NCBI GenBank assembly: GCA_045586405.1
Contig: JAZNAG010000052.1
Coordinates: 1 to 48,252, forward strand
Direction: 5' to 3'
Origin: SIG607 sp045586405
GTDB taxonomy: Bacteria > Bacillota > Clostridia > Oscillospirales > Acutalibacteraceae
DNA length: 48,252 nt
The translations under genes were made by a program, and so were the position numbers. The notes beneath the pieces were generated by a model that saw only the letters and a program-made list of their open reading frames with translations, made no database searches and was not told the DNA's origin. This document shows, piece by piece, positions 40,308-48,054 of this stretch (position 1 is its first letter; each line of letters begins with the position of its first letter).

Positions 40308-41279
40308 ATGAATTTCAAATCTATCGACGGCAAAGGTCAGGTTGAGGGCTTTTGTCTAATAAAAAGTGTTGAAAAAAAGACCTCTTCAAAGGGCGATGTT
40401 TATCTTGATTTTACCCTTTCTGACAGCGACGGTGAAATTAACGCAAAACTTTGGAGCTACAACGAAAATTTACACGGCGTTTATGACAGCAATATTTTAG
40501 TAAAGGTGCGCGGTACGGTTTCGGTATATAACGGCACCGACCAGTTGCGCATTGAAAGAATTCGTCCCGTAAACGACGAGGATAACGTTAAAATAGAAGA
40601 CTTTGTCAAAACCGCAGGTTATGACGGTGAAGCTATGTATGACGCTTTATTTAATTTGGCTTCAAATTTTGAGGATAAAGAGTTATCGTTGCTTGTAACT
40701 ACTATTTTAAGTGATAATCGTTTGAGTCTGCTTTACTGGCCCGCTGCTTTCAAACTGCATCACGCTATTCGCGGCGGTTTGCTTCTTCACACACTTTCTA
40801 TTGTAAGGCTTTGTGAAAATGTTTGTCAGATTTACCCCTTTGTCAACAGAGAACTTCTTATTTCAGGCGCTATTCTTCACGATATCGCCAAAATAGGTGA
40901 ATTTGAAGTTGCTGACAGCGGTATTGCTACAGGCTACAGCGTTAAGGGTAATCTTATCGGTCATCTGGCTGAAGGCGCTATCCTTGTAAGACAGACTGCT
41001 CTTAAAGCAGGGGTAAGCGAAGAAACCTCTAATCTTATTGAACATATGCTTCTTTCTCACCACGGTGATCCTGAGTTTGGTGCAGCTGTACGTCCTATGT
41101 TTATGGAGGCAGAAATACTCAGCGAACTTGATATGCTTGATGCCAGAATTTATGAAATGAAAGAGGCTGTTGAAGGTATTTCACAGGGCGAATTCACAGG
41201 CAGACTTTGGTCGATGGACAACAGAAAGCTTTATAATCACGGAAAAAGTGATTTCACTAAAGAAACTAAATTATTTTAA
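40308..41279 (+). CDS. 3'-5' exoribonuclease YhaM-like (OB fold + HD domain)
   Basis: A 323-residue protein with an N-terminal OB fold (about 8-90, KGDVYLDFTLSDSDGEINAKLW) and an HD metal-phosphohydrolase domain: His in LHHAIRGGLLLHTLS, ILHDIAKIGEF and HMLLSHHGDPEFGA. This is the YhaM layout, an RNA/DNA exonuclease. ATG 40308 is 10 bases from AGAGG; a TTG six bases earlier is closer to it and possible. Confidence 0.93.
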   Translation: MNFKSIDGKGQVEGFCLIKSVEKKTSSKGDVYLDFTLSDSDGEINAKLWSYNENLHGVYDSNILVKVRGTVSVYNGTDQLRIERIRPVNDEDNVKIEDFVKTAGYDGEAMYDALFNLASNFEDKELSLLVTTILSDNRLSLLYWPAAFKLHHAIRGGLLLHTLSIVRLCENVCQIYPFVNRELLISGAILHDIAKIGEFEVADSGIATGYSVKGNLIGHLAEGAILVRQTALKAGVSEETSNLIEHMLLSHHGDPEFGAAVRPMFMEAEILSELDMLDARIYEMKEAVEGISQGEFTGRLWSMDNRKLYNHGKSDFTKETKLF

Positions 41280-41297
41280 TATAAAGGAGAAACAAAA

Positions 41298-41498
41298 ATG
41301 AAAATTACAAAAGATATGCTTATTGGAGACGTACTTGATATAGATACCGGCTGTGCTCAGTATTTCTTTGAAATCGGTATGCACTGTCTTGGCTGTCCTG
41401 CATCAAGAGGTGAATCTATTGAGCAGGCTTGCGCTGTGCACAACACCGACTGTGATGCACTTGTTGAAAAGCTTAACAAGTATTTTGCAGACAAATAA
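41298..41498 (+). CDS. DUF1858 small redox protein
   Basis: A 66-residue protein with GDVLDIDTGCAQYFFEIGMHCLGCPASRGESIEQAC, the CxxC-containing DUF1858/TIGR03980 signature. Members are thought to be redox or hybrid-cluster-protein associated, but the role is unproven. Besides the CLGC pair it has Cys near residues 19, 45 and 52. Its stop overlaps the trmK start (TAATG). Confidence 0.9.
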   Translation: MKITKDMLIGDVLDIDTGCAQYFFEIGMHCLGCPASRGESIEQACAVHNTDCDALVEKLNKYFADK

Positions 41499-42178
41499 TG
41501 CGCAGTCTGTCATATCGGCTTCAGGTAATTTTTGATCTTATAAATGACGGCGCAAAGGTAGCCGATATCGGTACCGACCACGCCTATTTGCCTATTGCCC
41601 TATCGCTGTCAAAAAAATGCAAAAGCATTATTGCCTGTGATATAAAAGAAAAACCCCTTAGTAAAGCAAGGGAAAATATTAAAAAATTCGGTATTACTGA
41701 TATCGATACAAGACTTAGTAACGGCCTTATGGAAATTAGTTTCGGTGAGGCCGATACTGTCGTTATTGCAGGTATGGGCGGCGATGTGATTTCTAAAATT
41801 CTAAGCGACTGCAACTGGATTAAGGACAGCAAAATCACCCTTTTGCTTCAGCCAATGACCAGCGCCGAAATACTTAGAAAATATCTTTTAGATAACCGAT
41901 TTTCTATACTTGAGGAAACCCCTCTTACTGAGCAGGGCAAGGTTTATTCTGTTATAAAGGCTTGTTTTACGGGAGAAAAAACTCCATATTCCGACGGTTT
42001 TTTATACATCGGCAAAGTTAAAGCCAACACTCCTGACGGCAGAGCCTATATTGAAAAACAGTTAAACCGAATAAATGCCGTTATAGCCGACCTGGAAAGC
42101 CTTGACGGCAAAGAAAATGACACATTAAAGTATAAAGAAATTAAAAAATATATAGATTTATCACTGGAGATTTGTTAA
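41498..42178 (+). CDS. trmK: tRNA (adenine(22)-N1)-methyltransferase
   Basis: A 226-residue Rossmann methyltransferase of the TrmK/YqfN family. RLQVIFDLINDGAKVADIGTDHAYLPIALS is the SAM-binding motif I, followed by IACDIKEKPLSKARENI, VIAGMGGDVISKIL and LLLQPMTSAEILRKYL. It methylates A22 of certain tRNAs. It overlaps genes on both sides by one base (TAATG), so translation is coupled. Confidence 0.94.
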   Translation: MRSLSYRLQVIFDLINDGAKVADIGTDHAYLPIALSLSKKCKSIIACDIKEKPLSKARENIKKFGITDIDTRLSNGLMEISFGEADTVVIAGMGGDVISKILSDCNWIKDSKITLLLQPMTSAEILRKYLLDNRFSILEETPLTEQGKVYSVIKACFTGEKTPYSDGFLYIGKVKANTPDGRAYIEKQLNRINAVIADLESLDGKENDTLKYKEIKKYIDLSLEIC

Positions 42179-43914
42179 TGGCGTTAGACGGAGTATTTCT
42201 ACATAAAATAAAAAACGAAATATCAAGTTTAATTGGTGCGCATACCGATAAAATCTACCAGCCATCAAGGGATGAGCTGGTGTTTTTGTTGCGTTCTAAA
42301 GAAGGCGCTTTCCGTTTGCTTATCAGTGCAAGACAGGGTGCCGCAAGGCTTCATACAACCGCTTCTAAGCCTGAAAACCCTGCTAATCCCCCTATGTTTT
42401 GTATGCTGCTCAGAAAACATCTTGGCGCTTCAAAACTTATATCGGTACAGCAAAAAGGCTTTGAAAGAATACTCACCCTTACCTTTTCTTCTAAAAACGA
42501 AATGGGTGATACGGTACCTTTAAATCTTGTTTGTGAATTTATAGGAAGCAAACCAAACATCATTTTAACAGACGAAAACAATGTGATAATAGACGCTGTT
42601 CACAGAAGTGATATCGAAAGCTCTGCCCGTCTTATTCAGCCGGGTGCAATTTATGAATTACCTGCTGTCAGCAATAAATTGAACATTATAGACACCGATG
42701 AAACCGAAGTTATAAACAAAATACTTTCCAACAATGCTTTACCTTTGTGGAAAGCTATACTCGACACCCTTGAAGGCTTTTCACCCCTTATTGCAAGAGA
42801 AATTGCCTTAAAGGTATGCGGTGATTTTGAAAAAATCTGCGAAAGCCTTAACAAAGCTGAGAAAGATAACCTTATTATCACTCTGAGTGGCATTAAAAGT
42901 GATATACTTGTTAAAAATTCGCCCGTTATAATTTCAGACCAGAATGGATATCCCTTTGATTATACCTACACAAATATTTCACAGTACGGCGAAAAATATA
43001 CCATAAAAAAAGCTGATTCTTTCTGCGACGCACTCGACATTTTTTACACTCAGCGTGAAAATGAACAGCGAATCAAAAAAAGTGCGCAGGATATTTTTAA
43101 AATTCTCACCCTTTTAATAAGCCGAACCGAGAGAAAAACACAGCTTAGAAAAAAAGACCTTGAAGAAAGCAGGGATCGCGAAAAGTACCGCATTTACGGT
43201 GAACTTATCAAGGCTAACCTTTACCGAATTCCTCAAGGGGCGTCTACCTTTGATGCCGAAAACTATTATGACGAAAACTTCTCGTTATTAAATATTCCCC
43301 TTGATCCCTCTGTATCCCCAGCCGTAAATGCTGACCGATATTTTAAAGAATACAAAAAATCTTATACGGCAGAAAAGAAACTTTGTCAGTTTATAGAGCA
43401 GGATGCCGCCGACCTTAAATACTTTAATTCTGTTCTTGATAACCTATCTCGTGCGCAAAGTATTTCCGACCTTGATGAGATAAGAGAAGAATTAAACGAA
43501 GCAGGGGTTATTAAAATTGTGCGAAACACAAATAAAAAGCCTAAGTTTCAAAATAATTTTAAGGAATATAAAACTCCCTGCGGTCTAAAAATTTTAGTGG
43601 GCAAAAACAACCGACAAAATGATGTTTTAACACTGAATATTGCCGCTAAAAATGATATTTGGTTTCATACAAAAAATATACCCGGCAGTCACACCGTTCT
43701 TGTAACCGACGGCAAAGAGGTAAGCCAAGAAACTTTAATGTACGCGGCAGGTATTGCAGCTTATAATTCAAAAGCTCAGAATTCTTCAGGTGTTCCTGTA
43801 GATTACACTCTTATAAAATATGTTAAAAAACCAAATGGGGCAAAACCCGGTATGGTAATTTATTCAAATGAAAAAACCTTATTTGTAACACCAAAAAGCG
43901 AAAACATACCTTGA
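42178..43914 (+). CDS. rqcH: Ribosome quality-control protein RqcH (NFACT / FbpA family)
   Basis: A 578-residue NFACT protein. MALDGVFLHKIKNEI and ISARQGAARLHTT open the NFACT-N domain; helix-hairpin-helix and coiled-coil parts follow (about 270-450); the NFACT-R domain has LVGKNNRQNDVLTLNIAAKNDIWFHTKNIPGSH. RqcH adds alanine tails to nascent chains on split 50S subunits; older names call it fibronectin-binding. ATG 42178 overlaps the trmK stop. The next promoter overlaps its own stop codon. Confidence 0.95.
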   Translation: MALDGVFLHKIKNEISSLIGAHTDKIYQPSRDELVFLLRSKEGAFRLLISARQGAARLHTTASKPENPANPPMFCMLLRKHLGASKLISVQQKGFERILTLTFSSKNEMGDTVPLNLVCEFIGSKPNIILTDENNVIIDAVHRSDIESSARLIQPGAIYELPAVSNKLNIIDTDETEVINKILSNNALPLWKAILDTLEGFSPLIAREIALKVCGDFEKICESLNKAEKDNLIITLSGIKSDILVKNSPVIISDQNGYPFDYTYTNISQYGEKYTIKKADSFCDALDIFYTQRENEQRIKKSAQDIFKILTLLISRTERKTQLRKKDLEESRDREKYRIYGELIKANLYRIPQGASTFDAENYYDENFSLLNIPLDPSVSPAVNADRYFKEYKKSYTAEKKLCQFIEQDAADLKYFNSVLDNLSRAQSISDLDEIREELNEAGVIKIVRNTNKKPKFQNNFKEYKTPCGLKILVGKNNRQNDVLTLNIAAKNDIWFHTKNIPGSHTVLVTDGKEVSQETLMYAAGIAAYNSKAQNSSGVPVDYTLIKYVKKPNGAKPGMVIYSNEKTLFVTPKSENIP

Positions 43915-43939
43915 CTTAAATAATTTAATGTTATATAAT
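43911..43939 (+). promoter_or_regulatory. Sigma-A promoter of the polysaccharide regulatory module
   Basis: TTGACT (43911-43916), 17-base spacer, TATAAT (43934-43939). The -35 box includes the rqcH stop codon. Confidence 0.78.
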
Positions 43940-43999
43940 GTATTTGTATGTAAAATTATCGTTATTTGATAAACAAACTTTAGAAATGGAGCATAGAAC

Positions 44000-44740
44000 A
44001 TGAACGAAATTTCTATTACCAGTGTCGTTTCCATACTTATGAAACGTCTTTGGCTGATTGCTATTGTAACTGTACTTTGTGCTGTTATTGCTTTCAGTTA
44101 CTGTAAATTTATCGTATCTCCTGTTTACAAAGCAACCACCTCTATACTTATTACAAACGGTGGTGTTATTACAGAAAGCGGAGATGACACAATTAAATCA
44201 GGCGACCTTTCTGCCTCTATCTATCTTGTTAACACCTGTGTTGACATCTTAAAGTCGCAGAAGATTTACAAAGAGCTCGCTTCAGCTACTTCTGACAAGT
44301 ATAACTACAAATCACTTAAAAGCGGCTTTACAATTGCGCGAAAAGACGAAGACAGTCTTTTTATATCCATATCTTTCAGAAGTACCGATCCTAAAGAAGC
44401 TATTCTTCTTGTTAACGCTTTTACTAAGTTGGCTCCTTCCAGCATAGAAGCTACGCTTCCCTCTGTAAAGGTTGAAATACTTGAAGAATCTGATACTGCA
44501 GGTAAGGTTTATCCTAAGACTTTAAACACAACCGTTATTTTCGCTTTCCTTGGTGCTATTGCTTCTTGTGTTATAATTCTCATTATTGCCCTTACCGACC
44601 AGGCAATTAAAAGTGAAGAAGAATTTGTTTCCTTCTTTGATATACCCATACTTGGCACTGTGCCTGATTTTGATAACAGCCCCACCTATGCATATAGATC
44701 TAAATCGGGTGTTGTATCCAGTAAGACAGGAGGTCAGTAA
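44000..44740 (+). CDS. Wzz-type chain-length determinant / BY-kinase activator (YveK/CpsC-like)
   Basis: A 246-residue membrane protein with two membrane segments (about 16-38 and 178-200) flanking an outer domain, and a cytoplasmic tail that should contact the kinase. VYKATTSILIT and DPKEAILLVNAFTKLAP are Wzz-family phrases, and the KVYPKTLNTT motif before the second segment is the usual Pro-rich site. It starts a three-gene module with the kinase and phosphatase; the next start is two bases after its stop. Confidence 0.9.
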   Translation: MNEISITSVVSILMKRLWLIAIVTVLCAVIAFSYCKFIVSPVYKATTSILITNGGVITESGDDTIKSGDLSASIYLVNTCVDILKSQKIYKELASATSDKYNYKSLKSGFTIARKDEDSLFISISFRSTDPKEAILLVNAFTKLAPSSIEATLPSVKVEILEESDTAGKVYPKTLNTTVIFAFLGAIASCVIILIIALTDQAIKSEEEFVSFFDIPILGTVPDFDNSPTYAYRSKSGVVSSKTGGQ

Positions 44741-44742
44741 TT

Positions 44743-45471
44743 ATGGAAAACAAACAACCTACACAACAGCCAACTGAAACTCCTGCTTCTAAAAAGGTTC
44801 CCTTTGCGGTAATAGAAGCATATAAGACCATTCGTACTAACCTTATGTTCTCTCTGCCTCAAGACGGTTGCCGTTCATTCGTTATTTCAAGTTCGGTTCC
44901 CGGCGAAGGCAAATCTACTACCGCTGTTAATATTGCTGTTGCTTTTTCACAGCTTGGTAAAAAAGTACTGCTTATTGATGCCGACCTTAGAAGACCTTCT
45001 ATCCACAAAAAGCTTAAGCTTATAAACACAAAAGGTCTTTGCTCTGTTCTTTCGGGCACTGCTACTTTTGATGAATGTGTTCAGCATTCCAATAACCATC
45101 TTGACGTTTTGACTTCAGGTCCACTTCCCTCTAACCCAATTGAGCTTATTGAGTCTTACGCTCTCTCCCAGCTGTTATCATCTCTCGAAAGCAGCTATGA
45201 TTTCATTGTGTTCGACTCTACTCCCATAAACATAGTTTCCGACGCTATTTCGCTTGCTCCGAAAACCGACGGTCTTGTTTTATTGGTGCTTGAAGGTTCG
45301 ACCAGAAGAGACGATGTTCATCATGCTCTTTCTGCATGTCGTTTTGCAAACATTAATGTTCTGGGCGCTGTGCTCAACTGTGTTGATACTAAGAATTCCC
45401 GCAAATATTCTTACCGCAAGTACAAATACAGTGGCTACCGCTACTCATATAAATATCAGTATAAGTATTAA
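44743..45471 (+). CDS. CpsD/CapB-type bacterial tyrosine kinase
   Basis: A 242-residue BY-kinase. EAYKTIRTNLMFS, Walker A SVPGEGKSTT (51-60), Walker A' VLLIDADLRRPS (Asp79, Asp81) and Walker B FIVFDSTP are complete. The last 22 residues hold ten tyrosines in a Lys/Arg-rich alternation, a dense version of the autophosphorylation tail that controls polysaccharide export. Ribosome site AGGAGG lies inside the end of the preceding gene. No glycosyltransferase or flippase is nearby. Confidence 0.93.
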   Translation: MENKQPTQQPTETPASKKVPFAVIEAYKTIRTNLMFSLPQDGCRSFVISSSVPGEGKSTTAVNIAVAFSQLGKKVLLIDADLRRPSIHKKLKLINTKGLCSVLSGTATFDECVQHSNNHLDVLTSGPLPSNPIELIESYALSQLLSSLESSYDFIVFDSTPINIVSDAISLAPKTDGLVLLVLEGSTRRDDVHHALSACRFANINVLGAVLNCVDTKNSRKYSYRKYKYSGYRYSYKYQYKY

Positions 45472-45477
45472 AATGAT

Positions 45478-45503
45478 AACCGGTAGGGCTTTCCCTGCCG
45501 GTT
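45478..45503 (+). other. Hairpin between kinase and phosphatase genes
   Basis: AACCGG-T-AGGG (45478-45488) pairs with CCCT-G-CCGGTT (45493-45503) across a CTTT loop: 11 pairs including one T-G. Only GCTTGTT follows, so it is a poor terminator; it may protect the upstream mRNA end or partly reduce read-through to the phosphatase. Confidence 0.7.
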
Positions 45504-45522
45504 GCTTGTTAGGAGGTAATCA

Positions 45523-46254
45523 ATGGGTTTAGTTGATACTCATACACATATATTACCGGATGTAGATGACGGTGCAAAAAACTTTGAAGAAGCTATTGCT
45601 CTTTTAGAACAGGAAAAAGAAAACGGCGTTACTTCTGTTGTTTTAACTCCGCATTTCTACCCCGCTGTCCATAGTTTTAATGATCATTATAACAAATGTA
45701 AAGAGGCTTTTTCTGCCTTTAAAGAAGCCATTAAAGATAAAGATTTGCCTGACATTTATTTAGGCTTTGAAGTACAGTATTTTTCAGGAATTTCAAGAAG
45801 TGAAAATCTTGAAAAGCTTTGCCTTGAAAATACCAATATTCTCTTGCTTGAAATACCGTTTCTATATCCTCTTACAGATAATATGATAAACGAAATTATT
45901 AAGCTTGATATGGATATAGGTATGTCGGTTATAATTGCCCATATTGAAAGATACGGAAAAGAACGTCTTTTCAAAAAACTTTTAAAGGCAGTTGCCGACG
46001 GTCACGCCAAGGCTCAGATTTCTGCTGACTTTGTCACCGACAAATCTGTTAAAAAGGTGGTATATAAGCTTTTAAAAAATAATCTTGTCAGCTATATTGC
46101 CTCCGACTGCCACGATGCTAGAGAAAGACCTGTAATGCTGAAAAAAGCCTTTAGCGACCTTCGTGTATCTTTTCATCCGCAAATAGTTACCTGTATTAAG
46201 AACAGTACAAAGCTTGAAAATCAGTTGAAAGGAAATTTTGATGATTCATTCTAA
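45523..46254 (+). CDS. CpsB/CapC-type tyrosine-protein phosphatase (PHP fold)
   Basis: A 243-residue metal-dependent PHP phosphatase that dephosphorylates the BY-kinase. VDTHTHILPDVDDGAK (His7, His9), LTPHFYP, GFEVQY and IASDCHDARERP are the metal-binding motifs. AGGAGG precedes the ATG. Its end overlaps the pgeF start by 14 bases, tying pgeF to the module. Confidence 0.93.
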   Translation: MGLVDTHTHILPDVDDGAKNFEEAIALLEQEKENGVTSVVLTPHFYPAVHSFNDHYNKCKEAFSAFKEAIKDKDLPDIYLGFEVQYFSGISRSENLEKLCLENTNILLLEIPFLYPLTDNMINEIIKLDMDIGMSVIIAHIERYGKERLFKKLLKAVADGHAKAQISADFVTDKSVKKVVYKLLKNNLVSYIASDCHDARERPVMLKKAFSDLRVSFHPQIVTCIKNSTKLENQLKGNFDDSF

Positions 46255-47071
46255 TGCTCTTAATCTGCATAATAAAGACGGTATATCCTACGTTACCTTT
46301 CCAAAGCTTGACGGCTTAAACTGTGTAACCCATGCTTTCACAACCCGACTTGGCGGAGTTAGCGACGGTATATACAGTTCTATGAATATGAGTTTTTCAA
46401 ACGGCGACAAGCGTGAAAATGTACTTGAAAACTACCGCCGTATGTGCAGTATTATAGGTGTAGATATAAATAAGGTAACGCTTTCACGTCAAACCCATAC
46501 TAATAATGTAAGAATAGTTACTAATGACGATATTGGCAAAGGCCTTAGTAAAGAGCGTGACTACGATGATGTTGACGGTCTTATTACAAATATACCGGGT
46601 GTCTGCCTTGTTACCCATTTTGCAGACTGTACCCCTCTGCTCTTTTGCGATCCTGTTAAAAAGGTTGTAGCTACTTCTCACGCAGGTTGGCGCGGCACCG
46701 CAAGTGAAATAGGCAGAATAACTGTTGAAAAAATGCAAGAGGTTTTTGGCTCTTCACCCGAAAATATTGTTGCCGCTATCGGTCCTTCTATATGTAAAGA
46801 CTGTTACGAAGTAGACTCCCCTGTCTTTGAGCCTGTATCTAAAATAGGTTATTTAGATAAAAGCAGTATATTTAAAGACAAAGGTAGTGGTAAATATATG
46901 TTTAACCTGTGGGAAACCAACCGTCAGATACTGATAAACGCGGGTATTAAGCCTGAGAATATAGATGTTACCGACCTATGCACAAATTGCCACCCCGATA
47001 TTTTTCATTCCCACCGTTTTACAGGTGGAAAACGCGGTATTCTTGCCGCAATGATAGCTCTTAAAGAGTAA
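46241..47071 (+). CDS. pgeF: Peptidoglycan editing factor PgeF (YfiH / laccase-domain)
   Basis: A 276-residue protein with LSRQTHTNNVRIV, THFADCTPLLF, SHAGWRGTASEIG and CTNCHPDIFHSHR, the zinc-binding motifs of the YfiH family. PgeF removes wrongly inserted residues from peptidoglycan precursors; human homologue FAMIN acts on purine nucleosides, so other substrates are possible. ATG 46241 follows AAAGGAAA and lies inside the phosphatase gene. Confidence 0.94.
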   Translation: MIHSNALNLHNKDGISYVTFPKLDGLNCVTHAFTTRLGGVSDGIYSSMNMSFSNGDKRENVLENYRRMCSIIGVDINKVTLSRQTHTNNVRIVTNDDIGKGLSKERDYDDVDGLITNIPGVCLVTHFADCTPLLFCDPVKKVVATSHAGWRGTASEIGRITVEKMQEVFGSSPENIVAAIGPSICKDCYEVDSPVFEPVSKIGYLDKSSIFKDKGSGKYMFNLWETNRQILINAGIKPENIDVTDLCTNCHPDIFHSHRFTGGKRGILAAMIALKE

Positions 47072-47074
47072 AGT

Positions 47075-47118
47075 AACAGCCTTTGCTGATGATTTTTGTC
47101 AACAAAGGCTGTTTTTAT
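47075..47118 (+). terminator. Intrinsic terminator of the polysaccharide module/pgeF
   Basis: AACAGCCTTTG (47075-47085) and CAAAGGCTGT (47103-47112) pair around a 17-base loop, followed by five T and TATTT. Confidence 0.78.
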
Positions 47119-47170
47119 TTATGTTTTATAACAAAAACAACCAACTTTTCAACTTTTTTAAAGAAAATAC

Positions 47171-47199
47171 TTTACAACTTCAGCGAGTTGAAGTATAAT
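47171..47199 (+). promoter_or_regulatory. Sigma-A promoter of the amino-acid ABC operon with internal inverted repeats
   Basis: TTTACA (47171-47176), 17-base spacer, TATAAT (47194-47199). The spacer contains CAACT-N6-AGTTG (47175-47190) and the overlapping ACTTCA-N6-TGAAGT (47177-47194), a likely repressor site. CAACTT also occurs at 47142 and 47150. Confidence 0.72.
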
Positions 47200-47250
47200 A
47201 TGGTTACAGTTTAAAATTTCATTTAGAAATTAAGAAAGGAAATGATAAAA

Positions 47251-48036
47251 ATGAAAAAACTTTTAGCACTTATTTTAGCCATTATGATGATTGTATGTTG
47301 CTTCGCAGGTTGTGGAAGCGAAAAGACCATAGTTGTTGGTTACACAATTTATGAACCAATGAACTATCTGGATGAAAGCGGTAAGCTCGTTGGTTTTGAT
47401 ACCGAACTTGCTGAAGCTGTATTCGGTAATCTTGGTTACAAGGTTGTTTTCAAAGAGATCAAATGGGAAAATAAATACACCGAGCTCGATTCCGGTAGTA
47501 TCGACTGTATCTGGAACGGTTTCACCTGCAACTCTGCCGACGATGACGGTATCCAGAGAAGCGAAAAGGTAGACTTTACATACAAATATATGGAAAACCG
47601 TCAGGTTATCGTTGTTAAGAAGGACTCAGGAATTGCCGCTGCCGCCGACTTAAACGGCAAAATTGCCGATGCTGAAATCGGTTCTGCAGGCGAATCTTAC
47701 GCTAAAGGCTTTGAAGGCATTGTTTTCAAAGGCTCTATCAAACAGACCGACTGCCTTCTTTCTGTAAAAGCAGGCAATGCTGACTTTGCCGTACTTGACG
47801 CTCAGCTTGCAAACAGCTACTGCGGCAAGGGTGACTATGCTGATCTTATGATTGTTGATGCTCTTACCAGCGATGTTGAATATTACGCTGTTGGCTTCAA
47901 AAAAGGCAGTGAACTTACCGCTAATGTAAATGCGCAGTTTGAAGCTCTTGCTAAAGACGGCACTCTTGCTAAACTCGGCGAGAAATATCCCAAGGTTGCC
48001 AATTCCATTATTACTGATTTTGCTGACCAGAAATAA
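47251..48036 (+). CDS. Amino-acid ABC transporter substrate-binding lipoprotein
   Basis: A 261-residue lipoprotein with signal MKKLLALILAIMMIVCCFAGC (lipid Cys about residue 21). The type-II binding fold follows: GYTIYEPMNYLDESGKLVGFDTELAEAVFGNLG, IKWENKYTELDSGSIDCIWNGFT, then SVKAGNADFAVLDAQLA. This is the polar amino-acid binding protein family (His/Gln/Cys type). ATG 47251 is ten bases after AAAGGA; the ATG at 47242 sits too close. The permease gene follows after 18 bases. Confidence 0.94.
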   Translation: MKKLLALILAIMMIVCCFAGCGSEKTIVVGYTIYEPMNYLDESGKLVGFDTELAEAVFGNLGYKVVFKEIKWENKYTELDSGSIDCIWNGFTCNSADDDGIQRSEKVDFTYKYMENRQVIVVKKDSGIAAAADLNGKIADAEIGSAGESYAKGFEGIVFKGSIKQTDCLLSVKAGNADFAVLDAQLANSYCGKGDYADLMIVDALTSDVEYYAVGFKKGSELTANVNAQFEALAKDGTLAKLGEKYPKVANSIITDFADQK

Positions 48037-48054
48037 TATATCGGAGAATTTTAG

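Noticed and set aside
42178..43914. Fibronectin-binding adhesin
   Set aside because: The NFACT-N and NFACT-R motifs and the housekeeping operon identify RqcH; the adhesin name is a legacy label.
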